This document shows positions 9,843-20,732 of a stretch of 64,000 bases of DNA, piece after piece. Position 1 is the stretch's first letter. The number at the start of each line of letters is the position of its first letter. Location: the NCBI GenBank assembly GCA_047967505.1, contig CM106538.1; one strand, given 5' to 3'. Under the pieces are notes generated by a model, which saw only the letters and a list, made by a program, of their open reading frames with translations, was not told the origin of the DNA and did no database searches. Source of the DNA: Dipteris shenzhenensis. Its lineage: Eukaryota; Polypodiophyta; Polypodiopsida; Gleicheniales. Both the position numbers and the translations under genes were made by a program.

Positions 9843-12839
9843 TCATCCTAATCCCATGATGTGGCGACAATGTGCAAACCGCTCTGTAGGCAAGCTCTTA
9901 GTGAGCAAATCTGCAGGATTATCATCAGTATGCACCTTCACAAGCTCAAGCCGCTTGTCTTCAAGTACCTCCCTGATGAAATGGTATTTCACATCTATGT
10001 GCTTGGTCTTCCGATGAAAGACCGGATTCTTTGCCAACATGATAGCACTCTGACTATCACAATGCAAAACTGGCATATCTCCTGTAATGCCCAAATCTCC
10101 CACCAGCCGAGTAAGCCATATTGCTTCCTTGCAAGCCTCAGTGGCTGCAACATAATCAGCTTCAGTGGTTGACAGTGCAATGCATTTTTGCAACCAAGAC
10201 ACCCATGATATAGCACCTCCTGCAAATGTGAAAATATAACCGGTAGTAGACTTCCAGTTATCTGCATTCCCTGCATAGTCTGAATCTGTAAAACCATGCA
10301 CCAATGCATCCTGCCTACCATAGCATATGCACAAGTCTTTGGTACCCTTGAGATACCTCAAGACGCCTTTCACTGCTTCCCAGTGCCGCTTGCCTGGATT
10401 TGCCATATACCTGCTGATGACTCCCACCGCAAAAGCAATATCCGGACGAGTGGCAACCATGGCATACATCAAAGAACCAACTACAGATGCATACGGAACC
10501 TTGGCCATCTCAGCCTTATCATCATCTGATCTGGGGCTGTCCTTACTGCTGAGTTTTAAATGTGGAGGCAACGGGGTACTAATAGACTTCGCGCCCTCCA
10601 TTTTAAACCTCTGCAGTACTTTGTCAATGTACTCCTTCTGTGACAGAAACAAAAGTCCCTTGGACCTGTCACAAATAATCCGCATACCAAGAATATGGTT
10701 TGCATCACCCAAGTCTTTCATGTCAAAAGACTTATGCAGTTGCTTCTTCAAAGCACTAATCTCCTGCTGAGATTTGCTGGCAATCAACATGTCATCCACA
10801 AATAGAATGAGTAGCATCAAACTGCCATCCTTTGCCCGTTTGGTATACAAGCAGTGATCGGTCTCACACCTATGATACCCTTGGGACTGCATGAAGGCAT
10901 CAAACTTCTTGTACCATTCGCTTGGCGCCTGCTTGAGTCCATACAAGCTCCTCTTGAGCTTACACACAAGCTGCTCTTTCCCTTTAACAGCATATCCCTC
11001 TGGCCGACTCATGTAGATCTCATCATGGAGATCTCCGTGAAGAAAAGCAGTCTTCACATCCATCTGACATAAATCCATGTCCTCATGAGCAACAAGAGCT
11101 AACACTGCTCTCAAAGTAGTCATCTTGACTATAGGGGAAAAGATTTCATCAAAGTCAATGCCCTTCTCCTGCTTAAATCCCTTGGCAACCAATCTGGCCT
11201 TATACCTCGGTAAAGCATTTGAATCCACTTTGACTTTGTAAACCCACTTGCATGGCAAAACCTTTCTGCCTGCAGGTAGCTGCACCAAGTCCCATGTATC
11301 ATTTTGAAGTAGGGAGTCCATTTCTGACTGCATGGCTTTCTCGCACTTCCTTTTCTCAGTTCTTCCCATAGCTTCCTTGAAGCTGGAAGGCTCACCACAA
11401 TCTGTCAGCATGATAAAATCAGCCACATTATTGGCTCCTGGAACAAACCTGTCAGGAGGCCGTTGGACATGGGTGCTCCTCCTAACAAAATGTTCCGGAT
11501 TAGGCTGCTGTCTAGCCTGTTCGTCATGCATGACGGGTGGTTGTACCACCATATTTGGCTGTTCTACAGCGCCATTTGCTGGCACATCCAGTGGTGCATC
11601 ATTGGCAAAATTGTTTGGCTGATTTTCAGCCTGTATACCCTCTTGAACAGGGTTATCTACAGCAGCCTGCTGCTGCATATTAATGGGCATTCTTTGCTGT
11701 CCGACATCATCATAAACAACCCTCCTGTATTCCACAGGTTGCACGGGTTCTTTGTGTACACAATCCTCTTTAAAGATGACGTCATTGCTGCGTATAATCT
11801 TCCGTTTGACAGGATCCCATAGCCTGTACCCCATTTCACCTTCATCACCGTAACCCATAAAGATGCATTTGAAAGATTTTGGTTCCAGTTTGGTGCGCAA
11901 TTCTTTGCGTACATAAGCAAAGCACTCGCAGCCAAACACACGTAAGTGCTGATATGAAGGTGGCTTGCCAGACCACACCTCCTCTGGCACTTTCAACTCC
12001 AAAGCCTTGTTCGGCGACCTGTTAATTAGGTGAACTGCTGTTTGCACGGCTTCTGCCCAAAAGCCATGGGGCAATGCAGCATAAGACAACATACATCGAA
12101 CTTTTTCCTGAATAGTTCGATTCATCCGCTCACTCACATCATTTTGAGATGCATTATGAGGGGCTGTGAGTTCCTGTTTAATGCCCTTAGCTTCGCAAAA
12201 CTGTACAAAAGCATGTGACACATACTCACCCCCATTATCGGATCTGAGGCATTTCAGCCTGCGTCCTGTCCGATTCTCAACCTGAGCGACAAACTTCTTG
12301 AAAGCATCTAAGGCATCGCTCTTATGCTTCAAGAAATAGACCCACACTTTGCGTGTGGCATCATCAATAAAAGTAATGAAATACTTTGCACCCCCTAGTG
12401 ATAGCTGTGGCATCTCACACAAATCAGTGTGCACTAGATCAAGCGGTGCTCTATTCTGGGGAGTTCTCCTCTTATGAGGAGTCATAGAATGCTTTACAAA
12501 AATGCAATGATCACAAGTAGGCAAATCTGAAAATGAAAGAGACGGCAGATAACCCAAACGTGACAGTTCTTGCATTCCTTTAACGAACATGTGTCCCAAC
12601 CGGCTATGCCACAATGAAACCTTCGGCAGCTCGGTTATGGCAACAACATGATTACCTACACTGGAAACATAAAGAGGGTACAAGGTATCACTCTTATAAC
12701 CCTCAGCCACTACAACCTGGCCATCAGTAATCACCCATTTGGAATCCCCAAATGTGGTGTGGTAACCACTGTCATCCAACAAGCCAGTGCTAATCAGATT
12801 TTTCTTGATTTGCGGCACATGGCGAACACCATCAAGCAT
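9843..12839 (-). CDS. Copia C integrase-RT-RNase H polyprotein segment
   Basis: This is a 998-codon open frame beginning MLDGVRHVPQIKKNL. The pre-integrase zinc region has H and C residues in WHSRLGHM and CDHC. The integrase core has HTDLCEMP (first Asp), LRSDNGGEYV (second Asp) and the NDVSERMNRT region holding the catalytic Glu. The usual NGVSER reads NDVSER here. RT follows with ALPRYKARLVAKGF, QMDVKTAFLHGDL and LFVDDML (FVDD in place of YVDD). RNase H follows with STTEADYVAA and HCDSQSAIML. The true frame starts upstream in gag-protease, separated by one stop (AAG to TAG) near 12892. No frameshift was seen within it, so this part could still encode enzymes. Confidence 0.9.
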   Translation of the reverse strand: MLDGVRHVPQIKKNLISTGLLDDSGYHTTFGDSKWVITDGQVVVAEGYKSDTLYPLYVSSVGNHVVAITELPKVSLWHSRLGHMFVKGMQELSRLGYLPSLSFSDLPTCDHCIFVKHSMTPHKRRTPQNRAPLDLVHTDLCEMPQLSLGGAKYFITFIDDATRKVWVYFLKHKSDALDAFKKFVAQVENRTGRRLKCLRSDNGGEYVSHAFVQFCEAKGIKQELTAPHNASQNDVSERMNRTIQEKVRCMLSYAALPHGFWAEAVQTAVHLINRSPNKALELKVPEEVWSGKPPSYQHLRVFGCECFAYVRKELRTKLEPKSFKCIFMGYGDEGEMGYRLWDPVKRKIIRSNDVIFKEDCVHKEPVQPVEYRRVVYDDVGQQRMPINMQQQAAVDNPVQEGIQAENQPNNFANDAPLDVPANGAVEQPNMVVQPPVMHDEQARQQPNPEHFVRRSTHVQRPPDRFVPGANNVADFIMLTDCGEPSSFKEAMGRTEKRKCEKAMQSEMDSLLQNDTWDLVQLPAGRKVLPCKWVYKVKVDSNALPRYKARLVAKGFKQEKGIDFDEIFSPIVKMTTLRAVLALVAHEDMDLCQMDVKTAFLHGDLHDEIYMSRPEGYAVKGKEQLVCKLKRSLYGLKQAPSEWYKKFDAFMQSQGYHRCETDHCLYTKRAKDGSLMLLILFVDDMLIASKSQQEISALKKQLHKSFDMKDLGDANHILGMRIICDRSKGLLFLSQKEYIDKVLQRFKMEGAKSISTPLPPHLKLSSKDSPRSDDDKAEMAKVPYASVVGSLMYAMVATRPDIAFAVGVISRYMANPGKRHWEAVKGVLRYLKGTKDLCICYGRQDALVHGFTDSDYAGNADNWKSTTGYIFTFAGGAISWVSWLQKCIALSTTEADYVAATEACKEAIWLTRLVGDLGITGDMPVLHCDSQSAIMLAKNPVFHRKTKHIDVKYHFIREVLEDKRLELVKVHTDDNPADLLTKSLPTERFAHCRHIMGLG

Positions 12840-13940
12840 AAATATGCGTCCATCAGGGAATACTATCTGTATACTGCCAATCCCTGCAATCTAACATGCA
12901 TAGTTATTCCCAAGGTGAACAACTCCATGAGTACCTGTGTAGGAAGTAAACCACTCCTTATGAGGAGTAACATGAAAAGAAGCACCTGAATCCAAGAGCC
13001 AGGTGTGCATGTCATGGCCATCAACAACCAATGTATGTGCAATTACAGCAGAAGAGCATAAAACATCATGTCTGTCACTGTCACTGTCCTCTGCTGCAAC
13101 ATTCACTGCATCCAAGTCATCTGCCTTGGCCTTGCCTTTGCCTTTGCTTCCACTGCCTGCATCCTTTGTCTCAGCCTTCTTGGCTTTCTGATCCCGTATA
13201 AACTTGAAGCACTTAGACTTCACATGTCCCTTCTTGCCACAGTAAAAGCATTCAATATCCTTTTTGCCACGGGACTGACTGCGGGATTTGGACTTGCCAG
13301 CAGATCTCCCCTTCTGCTGAGTCCTACCTCTTTCCTGTACCTGCAAAGCATTGGAAGACTTGCTGCCCATATTATTCTTCCTGCTCATCTCCTCCATAAG
13401 GAGAGAGCTCTCCACATCAGCATACATAAGAGTGACATACATCATCAAGATTCAAACCCTGTGCAATCAGCTGTGTAAAGATGGCATTGAACTCACTCAA
13501 GTGTGAGGTCATAGCTGTACCTTCCTTCATGCGAAGGTCGACAAGCTTCTTGAACCAATAAACCTTACTGGCTGAGCTCTTTTGGGCATACAACTCTTCT
13601 AGCCTCTGCCATAGGCCATAAGAGGTCTTTTCAGCCTGAACATTGAACACAAGAGAATCAGTGAGAGTAAGCATAATAGCAGCCCTTGCAGACAAATCAA
13701 GCTCCTCCCACTCATCATCTGCCATCCCAGATGGCTTGATACCCTTCACTTATGGGCTTAGAAATCTTCTTTAGCAGAAGTACATTCAAACACTGTTCTG
13801 CCCATAATACATAATTGTGTGCCCCTTCCAATTTCTTTATGTTCAGTATTCAAACACTGTTCTGCCCATAATGCATAATTGTGTGCCCCTTCCAATTTCT
13901 TTATGTTCAGTATTGAAGATTCACTTCCCCCTGATGCCAT
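12840..13940 (-). pseudogene. Copia C gag and protease, broken
   Basis: Gag starts at 13940 (MASGGSESSILNIKKLEG). A 64-bp tandem duplication (13784-13911) shifts the frame after AEQCLN. Further on, about 85 bases are missing near 13433 compared with Copia B, a second shift. The remainder is intact: zinc knuckle CFYCGKKGHVKSKC at about 13225-13265 and protease motif LLDSGASFHVT at about 12975-13005. A TAG stop near 12892 then replaces what should be Lys after GNNYAC. Comparison with Copia B, which lacks the duplication and the 85-base loss but has other lesions, shows that the two copies decayed independently. Confidence 0.85.
13784..13911. repeat. 64-bp tandem duplication in Copia C gag
   Basis: Unit 13784-13847 is repeated at 13848-13911 with one clear mismatch (ATACAT/ATGCAT). 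Because 64 is not a multiple of three, it destroys the gag frame. Copia B has one unit only. Confidence 0.93.
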
Positions 13941-15552
13941 ATCAGATAAGGAAAGTGCCTGACTCCCTGTAAGTCAAAAAAAAAATGACTAAATAAAATT
14001 CTGATTTCTCAGAAAACCTGCTCTATCAAGAGCCAGGAGCACTCACAATAGTGCTGTTTTTTACTGTCAAAAAATCTGCAGCAAAACAGAAAATTTTCCC
14101 TCCAGTCACTGTACCTTCTGACACACTGTACCGTGCTCAAATAGGCATAAAACAGTAACTTCAGAATGCTGCAGCTGTTCCACAAGTGCTTTATCAGTGC
14201 ATCATCATCTGACGAAGCACAAAACACTGCTGTCCTGGACACTTCTCCCACCTCAGATGAGGTATTGCACTGATTTTATATGCATAAACCACTTGTCATA
14301 CACTGTTTTGTCCACTGAAAAAGGCTCCAAACACCTCAGCCTGTCACAAACCTGCAACAAAGTATGGGACAAATCCCAAACAATCACCCTTCTGCCAAGG
14401 GGATAAAAGGCATCTGAAGTTTTCAAACAGTAACTCGAGTGCTCACAAGCAAAATCTGGGCAAAAGCCCCTTGATTTGACACCTGTACCAAGTGAAAAAC
14501 ACCCTCAACAATGAGGTAGCATACAAAATTCAGCACTCTCCTGGCACTTTCACCTGACAAAGTAATGCATAAACTGCCTGTGTGTACAGTGGCAACACAG
14601 ATCCCAACGTACAAACACTGAAGAGCAAATCTTTTGAGCACTGTCAACGATGGACAGTTAGGGACCGAGTAAACTCGATGCGCCCTGGCCAAGCGTGGCT
14701 CAACTGAGATTTTCAAAGTGTCGTACGCAGAATGTAACCTGCAAGAAATGTCACTGAATACACTGCGGAAACAAGACCAATGTGGGCACCATGGCTCCAC
14801 ACTGCCTCAAGGCATACAGTGCATACACTTCCAGGCAAAAGCCCTATGAAATTGTCACCCGAAAACTGAGATTTGCACTCAGCAAAAGCATAAAAGCCCT
14901 CTGCAAAATGAAGGCATCCGACCTTCCCGAAACAAAATAACTGTGCAACCACCACACACTGTGGCACTAGTCACCTCAAGCACGAGGGACACGAGTGTAC
15001 TTGCTGTACCTCAAACACACAGTTTTAGAACTGAACAAAAAATTCTGGGAATGCAGAGCAGAGTGTGCTCTCTTTTCCTTCTTCCCCCAAAAAAAAATCT
15101 ATGCGTGCTGTACCTTCTGTACCTGCGCAGGGTACCTGCTGTATCTTGTACCTGCGAGGGCACGGATCCCCAACAAAAAATTTAGCCCTGTACCTACTTG
15201 TCGCGGCGTCCGTACGGCCACGTCCGTACGGTACGGCTGCCTATACGGTGTCCATACAGCCAGTACGGATGGCCATACCTGTCGCGGCTGCTGCCTTGCA
15301 GCTGGTCGACGGGCTGCACGCAGCTGGTGCTGTGCGTTGCTCGCGGCCGGTGCTGTGCGGTGGAGGCGCTGGTTGCACCCGCCTGGTAGCGGGTAGCAGC
15401 TAGCAGCAGCTAGCTGCTGCTGCAGCTGTCGCTGCCCGCGCGCGACCTGCTCCTGCGCGCTGCTCGCTGCCCTGCTCGCTGCTGCCGCTGCTGAGGGCAC
15501 GAGGCCCGAGGGGAGAGGGAGGGGTAGACCGGAGTTGAGAGGGAGAGGTAGA
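13941..15552 (-). other. Copia C untranslated leader
   Basis: About 1.6 kb lies between the primer site and gag, parallel to the Copia B leader: a GC-rich GCTGCTG stretch (about 15290-15500), a GTACGG cluster (15196-15275), then long, moderately conserved non-coding sequence with no clear domain. Fragments such as the block around 14640-14720 are near-identical to Copia B 4225-4330. That suggests the leader is functional RNA and not random filler. Confidence 0.75.
15196..15275. repeat. GTAC/CCGTACGG cluster in the Copia C leader
   Basis: CGTCCGTACGG, CCGTACGGTACGG and CAGTACGG occur within 80 bases, at the same place relative to the LTR as in Copia B. Confidence 0.8.
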
Positions 15553-15565
15553 GGCTCTAATACCA
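15553..15565 (-). promoter_or_regulatory. Copia C primer binding site (one change)
   Basis: On the minus strand it reads TGGTATTAGAGCC, two bases after the LTR. The usual C in TATCAG is T, a likely later mutation. Confidence 0.85.
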
Positions 15566-15567
15566 CT

Positions 15568-15764
15568 TGTGAGGGAAAGAGAGAGGGAGTGGAACAAAGG
15601 AGACAGAGAGAGGGAGACACAAGAAGTGTGGGTGTGTTAAAGTGTTGAGCCACACCACAAACTCATAGGTTTTATTAGGATTAGGGATTCACCTTATGAC
15701 TGTCTTAAGACAATCATAGGTGTCATAACATTTTAAAGGGTGGCAATGTGCCTTTACCCCAACA
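15568..15764 (-). repeat. Copia C 5' LTR (197 bp)
   Basis: It has the same termini as the 3' LTR plus a 14-bp longer CT/GA tract. The palindrome at 15693-15720 has two substitutions. The divergence from the 3' LTR is larger than between the Copia B pair, so this insertion is probably older. Confidence 0.9.
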
Positions 15765-15769
15765 TCTGC

Positions 15770-18110
15770 GTGTCATGAATCAAATCTGGAAGAAAAACCT
15801 GTAGCCGTAGACTAATGGCTTTCGCCAGAATCTTGTAAAAAGTGCCCAATAGAGTGATGGGTCTCCATTGAGACACAAGATTCCTATTACCCCCCTTTGG
15901 GATGAGATGAATGAGACCATCTGTAAGTGAGTCCGGCATCTCACCAGAGTCCCACACGCCCTGCAGGGCTGATGTAATGTGATCACCAAGCTGCTCCCAA
16001 AAAGTTAAAAAAAAGGAGGAGGTAAGTCCATCTGAACCTAGGCACTTGCCCTTGTGAAGGGCAAGTAATGCAGTCTTGAATTTTGCATTGGTGAAAGGTG
16101 CATCCAGAGAAACATACATCCAATCCTTCACCAATACAGGGATACACTACCAAATAACCTCTCTGGCATCATCAATGGCCTGTGTGCCTGGATCTACAGT
16201 AAGAAGGGACGCAAAAAAATCTGAAGCTACATTCATGACAGCATCAGGATCTGACTGTAACACCCCGTTTGAGTCAACAAGCTGCGAAACACTATCTCTA
16301 CTATGTCTGGGCCCATGAGTAGAGAAAAAGTGTTTGTTGACCCTGCCACCCATCTGAATCCAAAAGGATTCCCGTGCATGAAAGGCATATTCTGCTCTCT
16401 GATCCAACAATGTCTGCAAATGAGCCCTTGCTGCAGCAAGGCGCTCCTGAATCCAAGCATCTGTGGGCTTCTTCTGCTCTTCCCTCTGAAGGGACGCTAA
16501 CTGCTGGCGTATACCAATCTCACATCTGAGAATCTCACGTCTCGTAGAATCAGTGACTGTATGATAATAGTCACTAATTCCGGATAAGGTCCCACACGCC
16601 CTATAGGGCTGATGTAATGTGATCACCAATCTGCTCCCAAAAAGTAATAAAAAAGGAGGGGGTAAGTCCATCTGAACCTGGGCACTTGCCCTTGTGGAGG
16701 GCAAGTAATGCAGTCTTGAATTCTGCATTGGTGAAAGGTGCATCCAGAGAAACATACATCTCATCCTTCACCAATACCGGGGTACTCTGCCAAATAACCT
16801 CTCTAGCATCATCAATGGCTTGTGTGCCTGGATGTGCAGTAAGAAGGGATGCAAAAAAAACTGAAGCTACACGCATGACAGCATCAGGATCTGACTCTAA
16901 CACCCCGTCTGAGTCAACAAGCTGCGAAACACTATCTCTACTATGTCTGGGCCCATGAGTAGAGAGAAAGTGTTTGTTGACCCTGCCACCCATTTGAATC
17001 CAAAAGGATTCCTATGCATGAAAGGCATATTCTGCTCTCTGATCCAACAATGTCTGCAAATGAGCCCTTGCTACAGCAAGGCGCTCCTGAATCCAAGCAT
17101 CTGTGGGCCTCTTCTGCTCTTCGCTCTGAAGGGACGCTAATTGCTGGCGTATACCAATCTCACATCTGAGAATCTCACGTCTCCTAGAATCAGCGACTGT
17201 ATGATAATAGTCACTAATTCCGGATAAGGCTGCAGCTGCCTGAGATGGGTGGACAGCTCCACCCTGTATGTGAGAAACTTAAATCTGTAAAATATCCTCC
17301 CTGAGGCTCTCCTCTACATAAAAAGCATCTGGAATCCTGACACTGGTAGAGCGTCCTCTCCGATGAGGCTCAAGAATCTACAACACCACTGGAAAATGAT
17401 CTGAGGTGGAAACCCGAGTAGAAATGCATATAGATCCTCCTCTGTCAAGTACCCAATCGTCTACATAAAATCTGTCAATCCGTGCATGAATGGGCATGTG
17501 TATTCTCCTGTTCGACCAAGAGTACAGGAGTGACTGTGTCATAATATGAAAGGCATCATCCAACCAAGTGTCCCTGCCACTGAACTGAAAGAGGAAGGCA
17601 TCCCAGGCTGCCCTCTCCAAAGAATGAATTCCACCCTGTCTGCCTCCCTTTTTGTCTGAAGGCAACTCAACCATGTTGAAGTCGCCACCAATGATCCAAG
17701 AATCTGCAATGGGGGCCCAAGAGAGTAACTCCTTCCAAAAGGAGATCCGCTCCCCTCTGTTGTTGGGAGCATAAAGATTTAGAAGACCAATCTTACGCCC
17801 TCCAATCAAAATAATGAGCCATTGAGCTCTAGAAGGGGAGATAATACCATGACCAGCAACCAACGAGAGAATAGAAAGAGAGACCGAAATGCAAGTACCT
17901 CCCCGTGTGCTCATAGCAGGCGATCAGAAGGTATGTCCTGAAAGCAGTTTGCCAGACTTAGAGCAATCACTGGCATCCAACTTGTGTTCTTGGATAAAAA
18001 GGATATCAATAGCACCTCCAGTGACACCTGGATGAAGCTGGTTCCGGATCAGCTGCCTACGGCGACGGTGTGGAACTCCGCCTAGTCCCTGTATGTTCCA
18101 ACTTCTAGCT
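15770..18110 (-). pseudogene. LINE A ORF2, endonuclease and first half of RT
   Basis: The apurinic-type endonuclease starts near 18095 (WNIQGLGGVPHRRR) and has catalytic Glu in FIQEHKL (about 18000), IGGDFNMVE (about 17680) and STSDHFPVV (about 17390). An opal stop replaces the Trp expected in HTFWSPAMSTRG near 17917. RT then follows: KGKCPGSDGLTPSFF and ITLLGTFYKILAKAIS (about 15830). Reading continues after Copia C at 9560. A 640-bp tandem duplication (15949-17228) repeats the segment between endonuclease and RT, so the protein would be scrambled. The endonuclease nicks target DNA and RT primes from the nick. Confidence 0.88.
15949..17228. repeat. 640-bp direct tandem duplication inside LINE A ORF2
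   Basis: Copy 1 is about 15949-16588 and copy 2 about 16589-17228. Both run from GTCCCACACGCCCT to TCACTAATTCCGGATAAGG. They differ by scattered substitutions (for example CTGCAGGG/CTATAGGG, GTAGAGAAA/GTAGAGAGA). Both copies cover the sequence between the endonuclease and the RT fingers. Confidence 0.93.
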
Positions 18111-18119
18111 GACTATCCT

Positions 18120-19646
18120 CATCGACAGGAGGATGCTGGATGGAAAGGCTTACCCGACCTAGTAGAGGAGACCAGCTTCTCCTAGGCCGAAACACTCCTA
18201 CTGAGGGCAAGAAACTCAACAGGTGAAAGGATCCCCACACCTGCTGAAAGGGAGGCCCTGTCAAAAGGAATTCCAATGACCGGGATCCGTAAGGTGGAGG
18301 GCACAAACTCCTCATCATCCATGAAATTCGTCGAATGTGCCAGTGCCGAAAAAGAATTCCTGATAAGCAAGTCTGGCCGAGGAGTGTGAAGAAGACCTGC
18401 ACTCGTGGAAGATGGAGGAGAAGGACTTGCCAGGCCTCTATCAGCAGAACTGGAGCTGGGGTTGAGGAGGCCTGTGGCTATGGTGAAGAAGAATCAGGAG
18501 CCCTCATTTGCGCCTGCACTTTCTCGGTTGTCCTGACAGTGGCAGGAAAGTCTGCAGGGAAGAAGTATCTGTAGCCCCCTTGTGGTCAGAAACCAAGGGG
18601 TCAGAAACCAAAGTGCATGGGGCTGGTGGATCTAAAGGCCCCTCCTGATATGGAATTATAGTGTCTGGGGCTGCAGCAACATCCACCTCTGGAGTCTAGA
18701 AGGCGTTTGTCTGAACAGGATCAAAAGTCTCCTCCTGAGGTAAGGGAGCCACTCTGATAGCTCTCCATCGTGGTACTGGGTGTGCTGCGGGCATTGGGCA
18801 TCCTGCTGCCCCTGGTGGTCCTGGGGTGCGCAAAGCAGGGCGCCCTATTGCTCTTGGTGGTCCTGGAGTGCGTGGTACAGGGTGCTGGGGAGGTGCAATC
18901 GTGGTAGTACGTGAAGGAGCCGCACCAGAAGACCTTTTGGGTCTTTTTCTCTTCCTTGGGCAGTCTCTAGCAAAGTGCCCAAGGGTCCTGCAAATCCTGC
19001 ACTGGTCCTGTCTACCTAAAATCTCGACTCTCTGTCGAAAGAGAGAGCCGTCTGGACGCTAAAGCATAATGTGGTCATCTGAGATGTTAGGGTCAGAGAC
19101 AATGACCCTAACACGAGGCACCCCGTGTGCACTGACTGCCTCTACCGAGGAAGAAGGCATGCCAGGAAGGGAGGGGATCTCAGTGACCACTCCGAATGTG
19201 GCTGCGATAGTGGCAAGCAGCCGATGGTAGACCTGAGGAAGACCAGGAAATCTAATGAACAGTGAATGTGACCTGCTTGTCCTCCTCGACCGGATCGAAG
19301 CCCAAGGTGTAGGGTAAAAGAAAGATCCTCCTCGAACCCAAAGCTAGGGGACTAGCCTTGAGAACAAGGGCTGTGGACTCGTGGGAGTCGAAAACCACTT
19401 GGAAGAATCCACGTCCCAAAAGTCGAATATCCCTGAGGTGGCGAGGTCTCCTGCTAACACTGCCAACATCCAGTCTCTAGCCTGTGATCTGGAAGGGTGT
19501 GACCCAAAGATGCAGGCGAAAAGTGATGTGGAGCCCTCTAATGCCACATCTTTCTTGAGCTGCTGCAACTCTTCTTCTGAAAAATGATGGTTCTCGCGGC
19601 TGGTGGAAGTGGACGGAGATTGGCTGAATGGGAATCCATTCGCCAA
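18120..19646 (-). pseudogene. LINE A ORF1 (nucleic-acid-binding protein), broken
   Basis: ORF1 starts at 19646 (MANGFPFSQSPSTSTSREN). The N-terminal part has RSQARDWMLAVLAGDL and FDFWDVDSSKW, in the style of plant LINE ORF1 with an RNA-binding fold. A stop near 19345 and a frame change follow, then PRVRVIVSDPNISDDHIML, a stop, and a CCHC zinc knuckle CRICRTLGHFARDC at about 18960-19003. The C-terminal region is Pro-rich. ORF1 proteins coat the LINE RNA and aid target priming. The assignment rests on the zinc knuckle and position just upstream of ORF2; the exact ORF1 end is unclear. Confidence 0.75.
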
Positions 19647-19739
19647 TCAATGTGAAAAGGCCGATTCCAACACTGAAAAAGCTCTGTTCGTGAAACTACT
19701 GCCCAGGACGCCCTGAACGCGGGCGTAGGAAGAAGGAGA

Positions 19740-20264
19740 AAGAGAGGGTAGGAGAGAGGGGAAGGGAAGGAGAGGATAGACTGAAGGGGGAGACGGAGGT
19801 AGGCTGAGGGGGAGGCATGGGGAGCTGATTTAGGAAGGAGGGGGACGGGGAGGGAGAGGGAGGAGGTTTTTTTTTTTTTCTCTTTGGTCTCCTTGGGGGG
19901 GGATAGGAGGGAGGGCAAGGGAGGGCGGGGGAGAGGAAGGAGGGGGAGGGGGAGAGGAAAGGAGGGCGGGTTAGGAGGGAGGGAAAGGGAGGGCAGGGGA
20001 GAGGAAAGGATGGGGGAGGGGGAGAGCAGCGGGGGGGGGGGGGGGGAAGAGGGAGGGCGAGGGAGGGGGGCGGGGGAGGAGAAGGGGGCAGGGGGGCTGG
20101 CAGGGGAGAGGGAGGGCGGAGGAGAAGGGGGCAGCAGGGAGGGGGGCAGCGCGGGGGGGGGAGGGATGACGAGGGAGGGGGTGGGGGAGGAGAAGGGGAG
20201 CGGGGGGGCTGACGGGTGGGGGAGAGGTAGGGGCAGCAGGGAGGGAGAGGTAGGGGGCAGCGGG
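19740..20264. repeat. G-rich (plus) / C-rich (minus) low-complexity tract, left part
   Basis: GGGAGGGAG-type repeats include an uninterrupted run of more than ten Gs near 20031-20046. They continue after the chromovirus at 26981-27150. On the minus strand this precedes LINE ORF1, so it may be the LINE 5' UTR. Pro-rich reading frames here are artefacts of the composition. Confidence 0.85.
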
Positions 20265-20717
20265 TGTTACGCTCTAGCCGAGGTAGCATGACTTCGGAAG
20301 AATCAGTCGACATTTCCCTTAAAGGATCTATCTCTGTAATATATGTGTTTGCGCTTCATGTAAATGATTGGGAGGGATTTTATGTCAAGGTCCTAGGTGA
20401 GGGCTGATAGCAGGTAGATCTAAGGCCAAGGGCCTAGTGCAAAGATTGTGCCTTGGGGCAAGGAATTTAATGCATCCCAAGAGAGGGGTGAAATGTTGCA
20501 TTAGGAAGGCCCTATATGGATGACATGTGGCATCTAGATCTATCTAGGGAATTGGGGCTTGCTGAGGCTAGTGAGAGAAGAGAAGAAGATGATTCACATA
20601 GAATTTTGAATGTAGATCTCTGTCAGCTTATTAGCTTCAGCGAGATTTGGCTGGGTGGAGATTCGTGGTGCTGCTCCCGTGATCTGCAGTAGAATCTAGA
20701 AGAGGAAGTGTTTGAAA
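20265..20717 (+). repeat. Chromovirus 5' LTR (453 bp)
   Basis: It begins TGTTACGCTCTAGCCG. Its last two bases are AA where the 3' LTR has CA, so the terminal CA is mutated. The primer site follows. Confidence 0.9.
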
Positions 20718-20719
20718 AT

Positions 20720-20732
20720 TGGTATCAGAGCC
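20720..20732 (+). promoter_or_regulatory. Chromovirus primer binding site (initiator tRNA-Met)
   Basis: TGGTATCAGAGCC lies two bases after the LTR. Confidence 0.9.

Larger units (their letters stand above)
9561..15764 (-). mobile_element. Copia C: near-complete Ty1/Copia element (minus strand)
   Basis: LTRs at 15568-15764 (5') and 9561-9743 (3') are flanked by the target duplication tctgc (9556-9560 and 15765-15769). The leader, gag, protease, integrase, RT and RNase H are all present. It is the same family as Copia B: same LTR start, same palindrome and near-identical RT. Gag has a 64-bp tandem duplication and a deletion, and one nonsense codon separates protease from integrase. It is therefore close to complete but not autonomous as it stands. 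It sits inside the RT domain of LINE A. Confidence 0.93.

Noticed and set aside
10327-11072. Several plus-strand frames of 70-150 codons opposite the Copia C pol
   Set aside because: Shadows of the minus-strand pol; the same shadows appear opposite the Copia B RT.
19696-20313. 205-codon antisense and 135-codon sense open frames in the G-rich tract
   Set aside because: Pro-rich and Gly/Arg-rich products of low-complexity sequence, also crossing the chromovirus LTR boundary.
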